Assembly: GCA_017453705.1 (NCBI GenBank)
Contig: JAFTEK010000027.1
Location: forward strand, 1-7,069
Direction: 5' to 3'
DNA: 7,069 nucleotides
Source: Treponema sp.
Lineage (GTDB): Bacteria; Spirochaetota; Spirochaetia; Treponematales; Treponemataceae
The notes under the pieces are model-generated. The model saw only the letters and a program-made list of their open reading frames with translations, ran no database searches and had not been told where the DNA came from. A program made the translations under genes and the position numbers. Below, one piece after another: positions 1 through 5,535 of the stretch (positions are counted from its first letter, which is position 1; every line of letters begins with the position of its first letter).

Positions 1-165
1 AGCGTTTTCGTTACGTTTCTGCTGAAGTCCCTGCAGCTTGGTCGTGAGTGCAGTCCTCTCATCGTAGAGCTTAACTACGAGGTCTGCGTCTGCCTCCATG
101 TTCCTGTTTTTTATGTTGTCTTTTACAGCTTGAAGGTTGTCCTTTATGAATCGATAGTCCAGCAT
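1..165 (-). CDS. serS: Seryl-tRNA synthetase, N-terminal fragment (runs off the left edge)
   Basis: Reading the minus strand from the ATG at 165-163 gives 55 uninterrupted codons to the window edge. The protein begins MLDYRFIKDNLQAVKDNI and continues to an acidic/basic stretch ending LQGLQQKRNENA. This is the typical start of bacterial SerRS (MLD-x-x-F-I-x-x-N-x-x-x-V), which forms the long antiparallel coiled-coil arm that grips tRNA-Ser. The enzyme charges tRNA-Ser (and tRNA-Sec) with serine in the cytoplasm; its catalytic core lies outside the window. An AGAGGG Shine-Dalgarno (positions 173-178, minus) sits 7 nt before the ATG, which supports this start. It is transcribed away from the membrane protein at 301. 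Confidence 0.88.
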   Translation of the reverse strand, partial: MLDYRFIKDNLQAVKDNIKNRNMEADADLVVKLYDERTALTTKLQGLQQKRNENA

Positions 166-203
166 TTGTTTTCCCTCTGGTAAAACCGTTGATTTTATAA
201 GGA

Positions 204-232
204 ATTATACAAAAAAGCCAGTCCTTTATCAA
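204..232 (-). promoter_or_regulatory. Sigma70-type promoter of serS
   Basis: On the minus strand, TTGATA (232-227) is followed after exactly 17 nt by a perfect TATAAT (209-204). The predicted start is near 197, giving a leader of about 30 nt with an SD before serS. Inferred from consensus match only. Confidence 0.8.
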
Positions 233-265
233 GGGTATTGCAGAATATGCTCCAGGTATGCCCCT

Positions 266-294
266 TTGACTAGTTTGCGCAAAATCAGTAACCT
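266..294 (+). promoter_or_regulatory. Promoter giving a predicted leaderless transcript for the 301 gene
   Basis: TTGACT (266-271), a 17-nt spacer and TAACCT (289-294) form a plausible sigma70 promoter. Taking the last base of the -10 box as -7 puts +1 at 301, the A of the ATG. No purine-rich SD occurs in the bases before the ATG, consistent with leaderless translation. The -10 is a moderate match. Confidence 0.5.
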
Positions 295-300
295 GTATGC

Positions 301-1128
301 ATGTTTCGTTTCCTTATAAAGAAGAATTTCTGCGATATCTGGGATAACCTTTTTCATCTGATGGTCATAAACCTGTTCATTGTCCTTTCTGCTGCAATCT
401 GCTTGGCCGTCGTCATGCTTATGGCAGCCCTGCCGGGGCCTGCCGTGCTTAAGGACTTGTCCATGTTCGTTTCCCTTGCGTTTTTCTGTGTTGTCATGGG
501 AATTCTTTTTTTCGCGGAGGGAGACAACGCCCTCAAGATAGCAAGCTTTGAGGGGGCAAAGCTGTCCAGGTATTTTGGCAATATCCTTCCTTCCATAAAA
601 GACGGTGCCCTATTCGGCCTGTACCTGGCTCTTGTCGTTGCCATTGCCCTAGTCAGCATGCCCTATTACTTCCATGTCTGGATTCCGGAGGATGGCTCCC
701 AGGGTAGTCTGCTTGGGCTGCTGATGATGAGCCTTGTATTCTGGTTTATAATCATCACCGTCCTGTCACTTCAGTATTTCCTGCCTGTCAGGAGCATGAT
801 GCACAACGGCTTCAGGAAATGCCTTAAGAAGTCATACATGATTTTCTTTGACAATACGGCTTTTACGATAGGGCTGGGCTTTTTAAACCTTGTGAACATT
901 GCCGTGGCGGTGTTCAGCTTCGGGATTCTCAACGGGGCTGCGACAGTCACCGTGAGCTGTACGGAAGCCCTGCGTCTCCTTATGTACAAGTACGACTGGT
1001 ACGAGGTTAACCCCGGCCTGACCAAAGAGCAGCGGAAAGACGTGCCCTGGGATGATCTTATTGCCAATGACAAGAAGATGCTGGGGCCCCGCCGTTGGAA
1101 GTCCTTCCTTTTCCCTTGGAAGGAGTAG
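301..1128 (+). CDS. Polytopic inner-membrane protein of unknown function (DUF624/YesL-like architecture, tentative)
   Basis: A 275-residue protein with about five or six hydrophobic segments: roughly residues 18-44, 53-72, 101-122, 136-162 and a long stretch around 185-215. The C-terminal tail is hydrophilic and rich in Lys/Arg and Trp. The N-terminus has a short basic/aromatic helix (FRFLIKKNFCDIWDNLFHL) before the first membrane span, and the last span leads into EALRLLMYKYDWYEVNPG. That plan (amphipathic start, several spans, cytoplasmic tail) resembles small DUF624/YesL-type membrane proteins, but I see no diagnostic motif, so the family call is tentative. There is no catalytic signature. 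It diverges from serS and is separated from the next gene by 148 bp with a weak terminator-like hairpin. There is no SD before the ATG; the promoter placement suggests a leaderless mRNA. Confidence 0.8.
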   Translation: MFRFLIKKNFCDIWDNLFHLMVINLFIVLSAAICLAVVMLMAALPGPAVLKDLSMFVSLAFFCVVMGILFFAEGDNALKIASFEGAKLSRYFGNILPSIKDGALFGLYLALVVAIALVSMPYYFHVWIPEDGSQGSLLGLLMMSLVFWFIIITVLSLQYFLPVRSMMHNGFRKCLKKSYMIFFDNTAFTIGLGFLNLVNIAVAVFSFGILNGAATVTVSCTEALRLLMYKYDWYEVNPGLTKEQRKDVPWDDLIANDKKMLGPRRWKSFLFPWKE

Positions 1129-1154
1129 GCCGGGAATCAAGTCCGCTGCCGGCC
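1128..1154 (+). terminator. Weak terminator-like hairpin after the membrane protein gene
   Basis: GGCCGG (1128-1133) can pair with CCGGCC (1149-1154) across a 15-nt loop, beginning at the last base of the stop codon. The following bases are pyrimidine-rich (TTCCCTCGTTTTC) but not a clean T tract, so termination efficiency is doubtful. Confidence 0.35.
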
Positions 1155-1276
1155 TTCCCTCGTTTTCTTCCATACGTCGGGGCAGCTTTTTCTTTGTGGA
1201 CAAATTATGACATCAGCCTGATCCCTTCCAGCATTACACTGAAGAAAATCACATCAATTAAGGAAGGTTTATAGCT

Positions 1277-2074
1277 ATGAGACAGGAACTCATTGACAAA
1301 AAAGACATCGAGCCTAAATCCGGCAGGCTCCCCATTGCCCTCTATCCCAACGACATGTTCAAGTCAGGGAACTCCGGCTACTATGCCAGGGTGGTCAATC
1401 GCGTGCATATAGGCATGGATGACATACTCAACGACATGCGCTCCGAGGGCAGCGGGTTGGACAGCGCGGAATTCAAGAAGCTGTGGGACGCGGCTGTCAA
1501 TGCCATCGCGATGCGGCTGAGAGAGGGCATCTCCGTGGACTTTGGTTTGGGAACGCTCTATCCCGCCGTCAAGGGGAGCTTTGCCAGCGAGCAGGCCGGG
1601 TTCACCAGCGGCAGGAACCGCCTGACAGTGCGATACAGGCCGTCACAGGGAATTGAAAAGACCATGACAGCCCTTTCCCCTGTCATCAGGTGCGGCAATA
1701 GCTGGCACCCCGAAATCACGAGGATAAAAGACCACGGATCGGGCTGGGACAGCGTGAATCAGGGCAACTGCCCTGAGGGAGTGCTGAGCAGGGGGAACAT
1801 CCTATTGATCGAAGGCAAAATGCTCCGCATTGCCGGGGAGAGCGGGACGAACGGACTGTTCTTTGACAGCGTGAGGCATCCGGGCAAGTCCGTCATGGTC
1901 GGCGAGGCCTCGCTGTGCAGGAACCAGGGAACAATCCTTGAGTGTATAATCCCTCACGGGCTGGAGGCAGGGGAGCGCTACCGCATCCGAGTTGTCACCC
2001 GCTTTCTCCACGGCAGCAGGCTGAGGAGAAAGCCTTTGAGCTGCACCAGCCCGATTACATTCACCGCAAGCTAA
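1277..2074 (+). CDS. HU/IHF-like DNA-binding protein with DUF4469-type C-terminal domain
   Basis: A 265-residue protein in two parts. Residues about 18-125 carry the HU/IHF-like fold seen in Bacteroidetes/Spirochaetes-type nucleoid proteins: an extended start (LPIALYPNDM, YYARVVNRVHIGMDDIL), a helical segment with SGLDSAEFKKLWDAAVNAI, and the strand motif GISVDFGLGTLYPAVKGSF. Residues about 130-262 form a beta-rich module (NILLIEGKMLRIAG, YRIRVVTRFLHG) that matches my memory of DUF4469, an Ig-like fold found attached to such HU-like domains. Likely role: DNA binding or nucleoid architecture; the function of the C-terminal half is unknown. It starts with AGGAAGG (1261-1267) 9 nt before the ATG and is followed 22 bp downstream by a strong terminator, so it is probably transcribed alone. 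These proteins often occur as several paralogues per genome (general knowledge, not visible here). Confidence 0.82.
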   Translation: MRQELIDKKDIEPKSGRLPIALYPNDMFKSGNSGYYARVVNRVHIGMDDILNDMRSEGSGLDSAEFKKLWDAAVNAIAMRLREGISVDFGLGTLYPAVKGSFASEQAGFTSGRNRLTVRYRPSQGIEKTMTALSPVIRCGNSWHPEITRIKDHGSGWDSVNQGNCPEGVLSRGNILLIEGKMLRIAGESGTNGLFFDSVRHPGKSVMVGEASLCRNQGTILECIIPHGLEAGERYRIRVVTRFLHGSRLRRKPLSCTSPITFTAS

Positions 2075-2096
2075 GACAAGCCCTGTCAGACTTCCC

Positions 2097-2131
2097 GCCC
2101 CGGATCGCGATGCTGTTCCGGGGCTTTTTTT
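2097..2131 (+). terminator. Strong intrinsic terminator of the DUF4469 gene
   Basis: GCCCCGGA (2097-2104) pairs perfectly with TCCGGGGC (2117-2124) across a 12-nt loop, followed directly by seven T residues (2125-2131). It lies 22 bp after the stop codon. Confidence 0.92.
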
Positions 2132-2157
2132 GTCATTACAGGAGCAGTCCTGTCCGC

Positions 2158-2245
2158 GGGACAGGCCAGTTCCCATCATGGAACCGGGCGGTTCCGCCTT
2201 AGGGACAGTCCGGTTCCCTCCAAGGGACTGGTCGGTTCTCTTGCA
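2158..2245. repeat. Four tandem 22-bp repeats, each with an inverted GG(G/A)AC...GTTC motif
   Basis: Units start at 2158, 2180, 2202 and 2224, each exactly 22 bp. Their first 17 bases align: unit 1 and unit 3 agree at 15 of 17 positions, unit 3 and unit 4 at 13 of 17, and unit 2 is more diverged but forms a perfect GGAACC/GGTTCC hairpin (2180-2185 with 2190-2195). A degenerate fifth copy (ACAGGAGCAGTCC at 2138-2150) lies just before, out of phase by 1 bp. The last 5 bases of each unit are not conserved. Additional foldbacks cross unit borders, for example CCTGTCC/GGACAGG (2149-2165) and CAGTCC/GGACTG (2206-2230). The array lies between the DUF4469 terminator and the 3' end of the transporter gene. 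There are no unique spacers, so this is not CRISPR. Function unknown. Confidence 0.75.
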
Positions 2246-2299
2246 CATACAACGGTATCTACTGAACGCTACAAGTCTCCCCGTCCGATGAACTGGTTT

Positions 2300-3199
2300 T
2301 CAAGGGCGGCTGCCCTTCCACTTGGGAAACAGCTCCGCAATCAGTATGGCGGCAAAGATGAGGGCAAATCCCAGCAACATTCGGGGTGAGACGTCCTCGT
2401 GAAGGAATAGTATGCCGAACACTACCCCGAAGACCGCCTCAAGCGACATGAAAAGCGAACCAAGGGATGACGGTACGTATTTCAGGCAGACGTTCTGCAG
2501 GAGGTACGCGAGCATCGTGGACAGGACTCCAAGATACAGCATGGAAAGGATTGTTGCAGGCTTTGCCAGGGCCTCCAGCTCAAGCGGGCGGTTGACCGCG
2601 GGGTTTGTGATGAGCGGGGATGCAAGCCATGCCCATAGGGCGGTGAAAAGGAACTGCAGGGCGGTGAGCAGGACAGGATCCTCTTTCTTGTCATAGCGGG
2701 CTATCAATATGATGTGGATACCGTAGAATATCCCGCAGACCAGCGTAAGTATGTCCCCTATGTTCATCTCAAGAAGCGAGCCGCTGCCTTCCTGCAAGGC
2801 GACAAAGCCTATCCCGACAAAGAACACGATTGCCGCCAGGAATACGTGCCAGGAGGGGCGTTTCCTGTAGACAGGCCACGAGATGAGGGGAACAAGTATG
2901 ACATAAACTGATGTCAGGAAGGCGTTCTTGCCCGCGCTGGTGTAGTCACAGCCTACGGTCTGGAAGGAATAGGCCAGGAAAATCAGCGTGCCGAGCACAG
3001 CCCCATGCCTCCAGTACGAGGCATCAAGTTTTTTCAGGCGGCGGCAGCATACAAGCAGGAGCAGGATTGCCGCGATGGTAAAACGGATGGCAATCATCCA
3101 GATTGCCCCCACATAGGCAAGGCTGTCCTTGACCACGACGAAGGCGAAGCCCCAGATGGCCGCCGCCAGTACGATTCCCGCGCTGCACAGTGTTTCCAT
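2300..3199 (-). CDS. DMT-superfamily (EamA) transporter
   Basis: A 299-residue, very hydrophobic protein with ten predicted membrane spans arranged as two EamA repeats (about residues 7-135 and 148-290). The first repeat has the typical opening AAAIWGFAFVVVKDSL followed by IWMIAIRFTIAAILLL. The second contains GDILTLVCGIFYGIHIILIAR and the conserved ending LSTMLAYLLQNVCLKYVPSSLGS then SLEAVFGVVFGILFLHE, close to the family pattern. It is a likely inner-membrane drug/metabolite exporter; substrate cannot be told from sequence. Length is normal for the family. There is no SD before the ATG (3199-3197). A promoter located inside the palindromic element upstream predicts a transcript starting 0-2 nt before the ATG. 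A short GC hairpin (2302-2317) overlaps the stop region but lacks a T tract. Confidence 0.9.
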   Translation of the reverse strand: METLCSAGIVLAAAIWGFAFVVVKDSLAYVGAIWMIAIRFTIAAILLLLVCCRRLKKLDASYWRHGAVLGTLIFLAYSFQTVGCDYTSAGKNAFLTSVYVILVPLISWPVYRKRPSWHVFLAAIVFFVGIGFVALQEGSGSLLEMNIGDILTLVCGIFYGIHIILIARYDKKEDPVLLTALQFLFTALWAWLASPLITNPAVNRPLELEALAKPATILSMLYLGVLSTMLAYLLQNVCLKYVPSSLGSLFMSLEAVFGVVFGILFLHEDVSPRMLLGFALIFAAILIAELFPKWKGSRP

Positions 3200-3207
3200 A
3201 GCCCACG

Positions 3208-3236
3208 ATGATAGGGCATCTCTAAAAACTGGTCAA
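3208..3236 (-). promoter_or_regulatory. Promoter of the EamA transporter, embedded in a palindromic element
   Basis: On the minus strand TTGACC (3236-3231), 17 nt, then TATCAT (3213-3208). The predicted +1 is about 3201-3199, essentially at the ATG (3199). The -35 box lies in the loop and stem tip of the 3210-3260 inverted repeat and the spacer is the stem arm itself. Confidence 0.6.
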
Positions 3237-3260
3237 GCCCAGTTTTTAGAGAGTGCTATC
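3210..3260. repeat. Long imperfect palindrome upstream of the transporter
   Basis: A perfect 14-bp core stem pairs 3219-3232 (TCTCTAAAAACTGG) with 3239-3252 across a 6-nt loop (TCAAGC). It extends outward after small bulges, GATAG..GCA (3210-3218) pairing with TGCTATC (3254-3260). It could act as a DNA cruciform, as an RNA hairpin in read-through transcripts, or as one part of a small repetitive element. The T-rich arm lacks a GC-rich stem, so it is not a typical terminator. Confidence 0.8.
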
Positions 3261-3262
3261 GA

Positions 3263-3313
3263 GTCGTAGCCTTGCTTGCAAGGCCAGTCGCATATAATAG
3301 CGCGACTTACGAC
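3263..3313. repeat. 51-bp sequence folding as a three-way junction
   Basis: The outer stem GTCGTA (3263-3268) pairs with TACGAC (3308-3313). Enclosed are hairpin 1, GCCTTG/CAAGGC (3269-3274 with 3279-3284, loop CTTG), and hairpin 2, AGTCGC/GCGACT (3286-3291 with 3302-3307, loop ATATAATAGC). Only one base (3285) is unpaired at the junction. All 18 pairs are Watson-Crick. Loop 2 contains TATAAT. It lies 3 bp from the 3210-3260 palindrome, so the two probably form one element. It may be a small non-autonomous repeat or a structured RNA or DNA site. Confidence 0.7.
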
Positions 3314-3394
3314 ATCGCATTTGCCCCGGTCTGGCTACAGGCTATGCTAGGTTTGTCGTGGAAGAAAGGGAATTTATAGAAACGGTGTGAGGTA

Positions 3395-3604
3395 TCATCT
3401 TTTTACCAGCGGTTCCAGTTTTGTACGGTATGAGCGGTAGCATTCCAGCAGGGGCGGGGTGCCTTCCTGCAGCTGCAGCACAGCTTTTGGGTAGGATGCC
3501 CGTTCCAGCCCGGTCACAGGCAGCTGGCAGGCCGCCTTGAACGCAGGAAGCGTATTCTCAGGATATGAGTAGCTGCAGCCCCGGTGCGCCCATATCTTTA
3601 TCAC
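3395..3604 (-). pseudogene. Truncated glycerophosphodiester phosphodiesterase
   Basis: A 69-codon frame that begins exactly like a GDPD enzyme: MIKIWAHRGCSYSYPENTLPAF, with the catalytic-site HRG (residues 7-9), the PENT motif (15-18) and the family's GLE (32-34). At residue 34 the expected E-x-D metal site breaks off: E34 is kept but the Asp two residues later and everything expected after it (normally over 200 residues) are missing. The remaining 35 residues (RASYPKAVLQLQEG...) do not resemble the start of the family's next segment; I do not recognise them. The family hydrolyses glycerophosphodiesters to glycerol-3-phosphate and an alcohol; this remnant cannot be catalytic. The start is GTG (3604-3602), as the ATG just upstream runs into TGA. 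An internal deletion that joined to a downstream sequence in frame is the simplest explanation. Confidence 0.75.
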
Positions 3605-3663
3605 ATGCTCGCTTTCATTTTGTCGCAGGAGTCAATGACCAGGCCGGTCTTCCGACAGCTCTA

Positions 3664-3692
3664 TTGAAATAAAGGTGTTCCCATGCTAGACT
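3664..3692 (+). promoter_or_regulatory. Promoter of the fructosamine kinase gene
   Basis: TTGAAA (3664-3669), 17-nt spacer, TAGACT (3687-3692). Predicted +1 is near 3699, giving a leader of only about 12 nt before the ATG at 3711, with a weak AAGAG (3700-3704). Confidence 0.6.
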
Positions 3693-3710
3693 GAAATCCA
3701 AGAGCACCTT

Positions 3711-4634
3711 ATGGAATTTGAACAGCCGCCCCATTTCAACTCGCTTGCCACAGCCGTATCCACTCTGTTCGGGAACACGGTCACGGTCATCCGCCGGGAC
3801 AGGGTTTCTGGCGGCGACATAAACATGGCTTATGCGCTCACGCTCAGTGACGGTAAGCGCATCTTCATGAAGGCGAACGGCAGGGGGCGGGTGGCATTTT
3901 TCACAAGCGAGGCCGCATCCCTTGCAGCCATAGCAAGCACCGGTGCGATTGGCACGCCGCAGGTTCTCTGCACAGGATTCAATGACGGCTATGGCAGCGG
4001 ACAGGGAGCATACAGCTTCCTGCTGCTGGAGTTCATCCAAAGCGGAGGAAGAAAGGGTGACTACTGGGAGACCTTCGCAAGGGAGCTTGCCGCCATGCAT
4101 CAGGCGGACACAAAGGCTTTCACAAGCGAGAACTTCGGCTTTTTCCAGAACAACTTTATTGGATCTACAGCGCAGGACAACACGCCGTGCGGTGAATGGG
4201 TCACTTTCTTCCGTGACCACAGGCTCTCTCCTCAGCTGCGGGCGGCATCACCGTACTTGAGCCAGGGCGACAGGAGGCGGGCGGACAGGCTGCTTGACCA
4301 TCTGGACAGCTTCCTTGTTGAGCCGGAAGCTCCCAGCCTGTTGCACGGAGACCTTTGGAGCGGGAACGTGTTCTGCGGGAGCGACGGCAAGGCACTGCTG
4401 ATTGACCCGGCCTCATACGTGGGACACGCGGAGGCGGACATTGCCATGACCCAGCTGTTCGGAAGCTTTCCCCCTGCCTTCTATTCCGCCTACCGTGAGG
4501 TCTTTCCCATGCAGGCGGGCTACGAGGACAGGCGCGACCTGTACAACCTCTACCAGCTCTTGAACCACCTGAACCTGTTCGGCGGGAGCTACTTGGGCGC
4601 GGTGAGGGCAGTCCTCGCCAGGTATGCGGGGTAG
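3711..4634 (+). CDS. Fructosamine/ketosamine kinase family protein
   Basis: A 307-residue protein matching the fructosamine-kinase family (aminoglycoside-phosphotransferase-like fold) along its length. The N-lobe has VSGGDINMAYALTLSDGKRIFMK with the ATP-binding lysine, then TEAASL-like EAASLAAIASTGAIGTPQVL. The catalytic loop HGDLWSGNV is at residues 212-220 (Asp214 as base), and the metal-binding IDP is at 231-233, followed by the family's AEADIAMTQLFG. The C-terminus keeps LYQLLNHLNLFGGSYLGAV. The enzymes phosphorylate sugar amines attached to protein lysines, so the adduct becomes unstable and the protein is deglycated; bacterial members prefer ribulosamines or similar (family knowledge). 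Cytoplasmic. Length and motifs are intact. It is the first gene of a likely transcription unit, and its stop lies 11 bp inside the earliest possible start of the next gene. Confidence 0.9.
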   Translation: MEFEQPPHFNSLATAVSTLFGNTVTVIRRDRVSGGDINMAYALTLSDGKRIFMKANGRGRVAFFTSEAASLAAIASTGAIGTPQVLCTGFNDGYGSGQGAYSFLLLEFIQSGGRKGDYWETFARELAAMHQADTKAFTSENFGFFQNNFIGSTAQDNTPCGEWVTFFRDHRLSPQLRAASPYLSQGDRRRADRLLDHLDSFLVEPEAPSLLHGDLWSGNVFCGSDGKALLIDPASYVGHAEADIAMTQLFGSFPPAFYSAYREVFPMQAGYEDRRDLYNLYQLLNHLNLFGGSYLGAVRAVLARYAG

Positions 4635-5451
4635 CGGTACAGCGAAAACTTCGACCGGGGGAACAAATTTGTTCAATACAAAGAAAAGAATACTTGTTTT
4701 TTACGGATTAACATTTCTAATCTTATTCATTTGTTCCCTTGCTTGGGCTATATGCGTTGCAAAAATGGAGCCAGATATAACAGTTTTATATCTATTTCAT
4801 AAGCACATTATCCTAAATCTCTTGTTTTGTCTTTTTTACTATTTTTGTAGGGAACTAGGTTTTATCGCACTCATTATCGTGGTTGCCGTTTCTATATTTT
4901 GTCTTCTGTTTCCAATTATCTATTCCATAAAAAGGCGAAAGGTTTTTCCATATAATTTAATTTATATCTTTTTCCTGTCCTTTTACTTTTTTATCAGCGC
5001 CGATTTTTTTATATTCGGTGGTGATTTTATAGAGAACGCGAGTAAGGATTATTCAAAGGCAGGGGAATATGAATTCATCGTACATGATGAAGGCAGAACG
5101 AATGATTTTTCATTTACAGATTCCGATGCAAATACAATTCATATTGTTTCATATAAAAAAAACATTCTTACTGATGATGATAAGATTGCCTTGGTCAATG
5201 GGCAGAGAATAATAAATGCAATAGAAAAGTTTTATAGTGAAAACAATTTTTATCCTGACACTTTGGAACAACTGGTTCCGGAGTATTTGGAGAAAATACC
5301 AGAGACCGAGTTTTCAGGAATTTTTGAGGGGCGTGAATTTCATTATGATAAAGATGATTCAAACCGTTGGTATAATCTGAAGTTTTTTGGATTTTTTACG
5401 AAATTCTATTGGCATAATGCCCGAAGGTTTTGGGAATATGATGAAGATTAA
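4624..5451 (+). CDS. AT-rich four-span membrane protein with pseudopilin-like C-terminal segment
   Basis: A 275-residue hypothetical protein counted from the ATG at 4624. Predicted membrane spans lie at about 23-46, 61-75, 80-102 and 111-133, followed by a soluble domain. Residues 192-226 (NGQRIINAIEKFYSENNFYP... to YLEKIP) resemble the C-terminal half of GspG-like pseudopilin domains, where YP-x-x-L-x-x-L-V-P-x-Y-L-x-x-IP is typical. There is no prepilin cleavage site, so it is not a pilin. Base composition is sharply AT-rich compared with both neighbours, a sign of acquisition. The start is uncertain: the ATG overlaps the kinase gene by 11 bp and lacks a spaced SD, whereas the in-frame TTG at 4669 has GGGGGA (4657-4662) 6 nt upstream and starts right at the composition change, giving a 260-residue protein. 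The TTG start is my preference. Function unknown. Confidence 0.72.
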   Translation: MRGSGTAKTSTGGTNLFNTKKRILVFYGLTFLILFICSLAWAICVAKMEPDITVLYLFHKHIILNLLFCLFYYFCRELGFIALIIVVAVSIFCLLFPIIYSIKRRKVFPYNLIYIFFLSFYFFISADFFIFGGDFIENASKDYSKAGEYEFIVHDEGRTNDFSFTDSDANTIHIVSYKKNILTDDDKIALVNGQRIINAIEKFYSENNFYPDTLEQLVPEYLEKIPETEFSGIFEGREFHYDKDDSNRWYNLKFFGFFTKFYWHNARRFWEYDED

Positions 5452-5463
5452 GGTGTTTTCGCT
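4641..5463. repeat. 9-bp inverted repeats flanking the AT-rich segment
   Basis: AGCGAAAAC at 4641-4649 is the exact reverse complement of GTTTTCGCT at 5455-5463. The two copies sit almost exactly at the left and right edges of the AT-rich region. No target-site duplication is visible outside them and the insert encodes no recognisable transposase. They may be ends of a small mobile cassette or chance. Confidence 0.4.
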
Positions 5464-5524
5464 TGCATCCGAAGCTCAAGATACGGGAAGACCCGGTGAG
5501 GAAATCCGTGCGGCCACATTTTAG
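5438..5524 (+). CDS. Possible small ORF (28 codons) bridging to the next gene
   Basis: Tandem ATGs at 5438 and 5441 open a short frame that overlaps the 3' end of the AT-rich gene and ends at TAG (5522-5524). That stop overlaps the AGGAGG Shine-Dalgarno of the next gene (5523-5528). The predicted peptide starts MMKIKVFSLASEA and ends GEEIRAATF. Upstream GAAGG (5423-5427) is a weak SD 10 nt away. It could couple translation between the genes, be a remnant of a lost gene, or be chance. I do not recognise the peptide. Confidence 0.25.
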   Translation: MMKIKVFSLASEAQDTGRPGEEIRAATF

Positions 5525-5535
5525 GAGGTATTGAA

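Noticed and set aside
2149..2245. CRISPR array
   Set aside because: The 22-bp units are contiguous with only 5 variable bases between conserved parts; there are no spacers of CRISPR length.
1802..2248. Minus-strand 148-codon open frame across the end of the DUF4469 gene
   Set aside because: It is antisense to a well-supported gene, crosses its terminator and the repeat array, and has no recognisable protein character.
3219..3252. Intrinsic terminator for the GDPD fragment
   Set aside because: The stem is strong but AT-rich, and no T tract follows on the minus strand; the minus-strand arm fits better as a promoter spacer.
3293..3298. TATAAT in the hairpin 2 loop as a plus-strand promoter
   Set aside because: The nearest -35-like sequence (TTGCTT, 3272-3277) is only 15 nt away, and no gene follows closely on the plus strand.
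3615..4220. Minus-strand 201-codon open frame opposite the fructosamine kinase
   Set aside because: It is a shadow of the GC-rich kinase gene, rich in Cys/Arg, without SD or family features.
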